DNA from: CAYNDB01 sp964395915
Lineage (GTDB): Bacteria > Nitrospinota_A > UBA7883 > JAJRTC01
Direction of reading: 5' to 3'
Length of the DNA stretch: 7,447 bases
Assembly: GCA_964395915.1 (NCBI GenBank)
Contig: CAYNDB010000116.1
Span: 1 to 7,447 of the forward strand
This document shows positions 7,042-7,447 of the stretch, in pieces. Below the pieces are notes generated by a model. The model was not told the DNA's origin. It was given only the letters and a program-made list of their open reading frames with translations, and did no database searches. How positions within the stretch are numbered: the stretch's first letter is position 1; every line of letters begins with the position of its first letter. Made by a program: the position numbers and the translations under genes.

Positions 7042-7064
7042 TAATTTGCCTTTGCAGGGCCTTT

Positions 7065-7379
7065 CTAAAGCTTGATTTCTATATCAACGCCGGACGACAG
7101 GTCCAGCTTCATCAAAGCGTCCACCGTGGAAGGTGAAGGCTCCACAATATCAATTATTCTTTTATGAGTGCGTATCTCGAACTGTTCTCTCGATTTTTTA
7201 TCAACGTGGGGAGAGCGTAATACTGTCCAGCGGTTCTTCACAGTTGGCATAGGGATAGGTCCGATTATTCGAGCCCCGGACCTTTTTACCGTCTCCACGA
7301 TTTCCTGTGCCCCTTGGTCGAGCACCCTGTGGTCGAACGCCTTGAGCTTAATTCGTATTTTCTGTCCTTCGGGTAGCAT
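7065..7379 (-). CDS. rpsJ: 30S ribosomal protein S10 (NusE)
   Basis: S10 is a 30S head protein that also acts in transcription antitermination as NusE, binding NusB, and contacts NusG. The 104 residues are normal. KIRIKLKAFDHRVLD (7-21), the GPIPMPTVKNRWTVLRSPHV stretch and the QFEIRTHKR block are diagnostic. An AAAGGA site overlapping the tuf stop lies about 10 bases before the ATG. Only 14 bp separate it from tuf, so there is no space for an E. coli-type S10 leader, and it is probably transcribed from the upstream str operon. Confidence 0.97.
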   Translation of the reverse strand: MLPEGQKIRIKLKAFDHRVLDQGAQEIVETVKRSGARIIGPIPMPTVKNRWTVLRSPHVDKKSREQFEIRTHKRIIDIVEPSPSTVDALMKLDLSSGVDIEIKL

Positions 7380-7393
7380 TTCGTAATATTCCT

Positions 7394-7447
7394 TTACTCG
7401 ATAATTTCGGTTACGACACCAGCTCCGACTGTTCGGCCACCCTCACG
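7394..7447 (-). CDS. tuf: Elongation factor Tu, C-terminal end (partial)
   Basis: Only the last 17 codons and the stop (TAA, complement of 7394-7396) lie in the window; the gene continues past its right edge. The translation ends in REGGRTVGAGVVTEIIE, the characteristic EF-Tu C-terminus. EF-Tu delivers aminoacyl-tRNA to the ribosome as a GTPase. Its position directly before rpsJ indicates a str operon (rpsL-rpsG-fusA-tuf order elsewhere) fused to the S10 operon, although the other str genes are outside this view. Confidence 0.93.
   Translation of the reverse strand, partial: REGGRTVGAGVVTEIIE

Overview
This window looks like chromosomal DNA from a Gram-negative bacterium of moderate GC content. 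The phylum cannot be fixed from the sequence alone. The case for a bacterium is the tuf-rpsJ-rplC-rplD-rplW-rplB-rpsS order and the bacterial-type ribosomal proteins. A predicted periplasmic-type beta-propeller next to a membrane protease fits a cell with an envelope of the Gram-negative kind, but this is inference.

Left part (1-4272, + strand). After a short upstream stretch with a 9-bp hairpin (35-58) comes a good sigma-70-type promoter (148-176, TTGATT-17-TATAAT). It drives a two-gene operon whose genes overlap by ATGA. The first gene (218-1666, TTG start) encodes a site-2-type intramembrane metalloprotease (M50, HELGH) carrying an N-terminal MJ0042-like zinc ribbon and TPR-like helices. 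The second gene (1663-4272) encodes an 869-residue multidomain membrane protein: zinc ribbon, unrecognised soluble region, B-box-like zinc finger, RDD membrane domain, another membrane helix and a C-terminal PQQ/WD-type beta-propeller with about seven repeats. Both proteins begin with a four-cysteine zinc ribbon, so they probably work together at the inner membrane. I know of no named system with this pairing, and the function is unknown.

Right part (4283-7447, - strand). From right to left this reads the 3' end of tuf, then rpsJ, rplC, rplD, rplW, rplB and rpsS, tightly packed with 14-, 23-, 3-, -4-, 18- and 9-bp junctions. This is the end of a str operon joined to the start of the S10 operon. 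All six ribosomal protein genes appear intact.

The two parts converge with only 10 bp between stop codons and no recognisable terminator. The S10 operon normally continues from rpsS into rplV, rpsC and rplP. Here it stops at rpsS and meets the protease/propeller operon head-on. This synteny break is either a real rearrangement or an assembly join, and it is the main structural oddity of the window.
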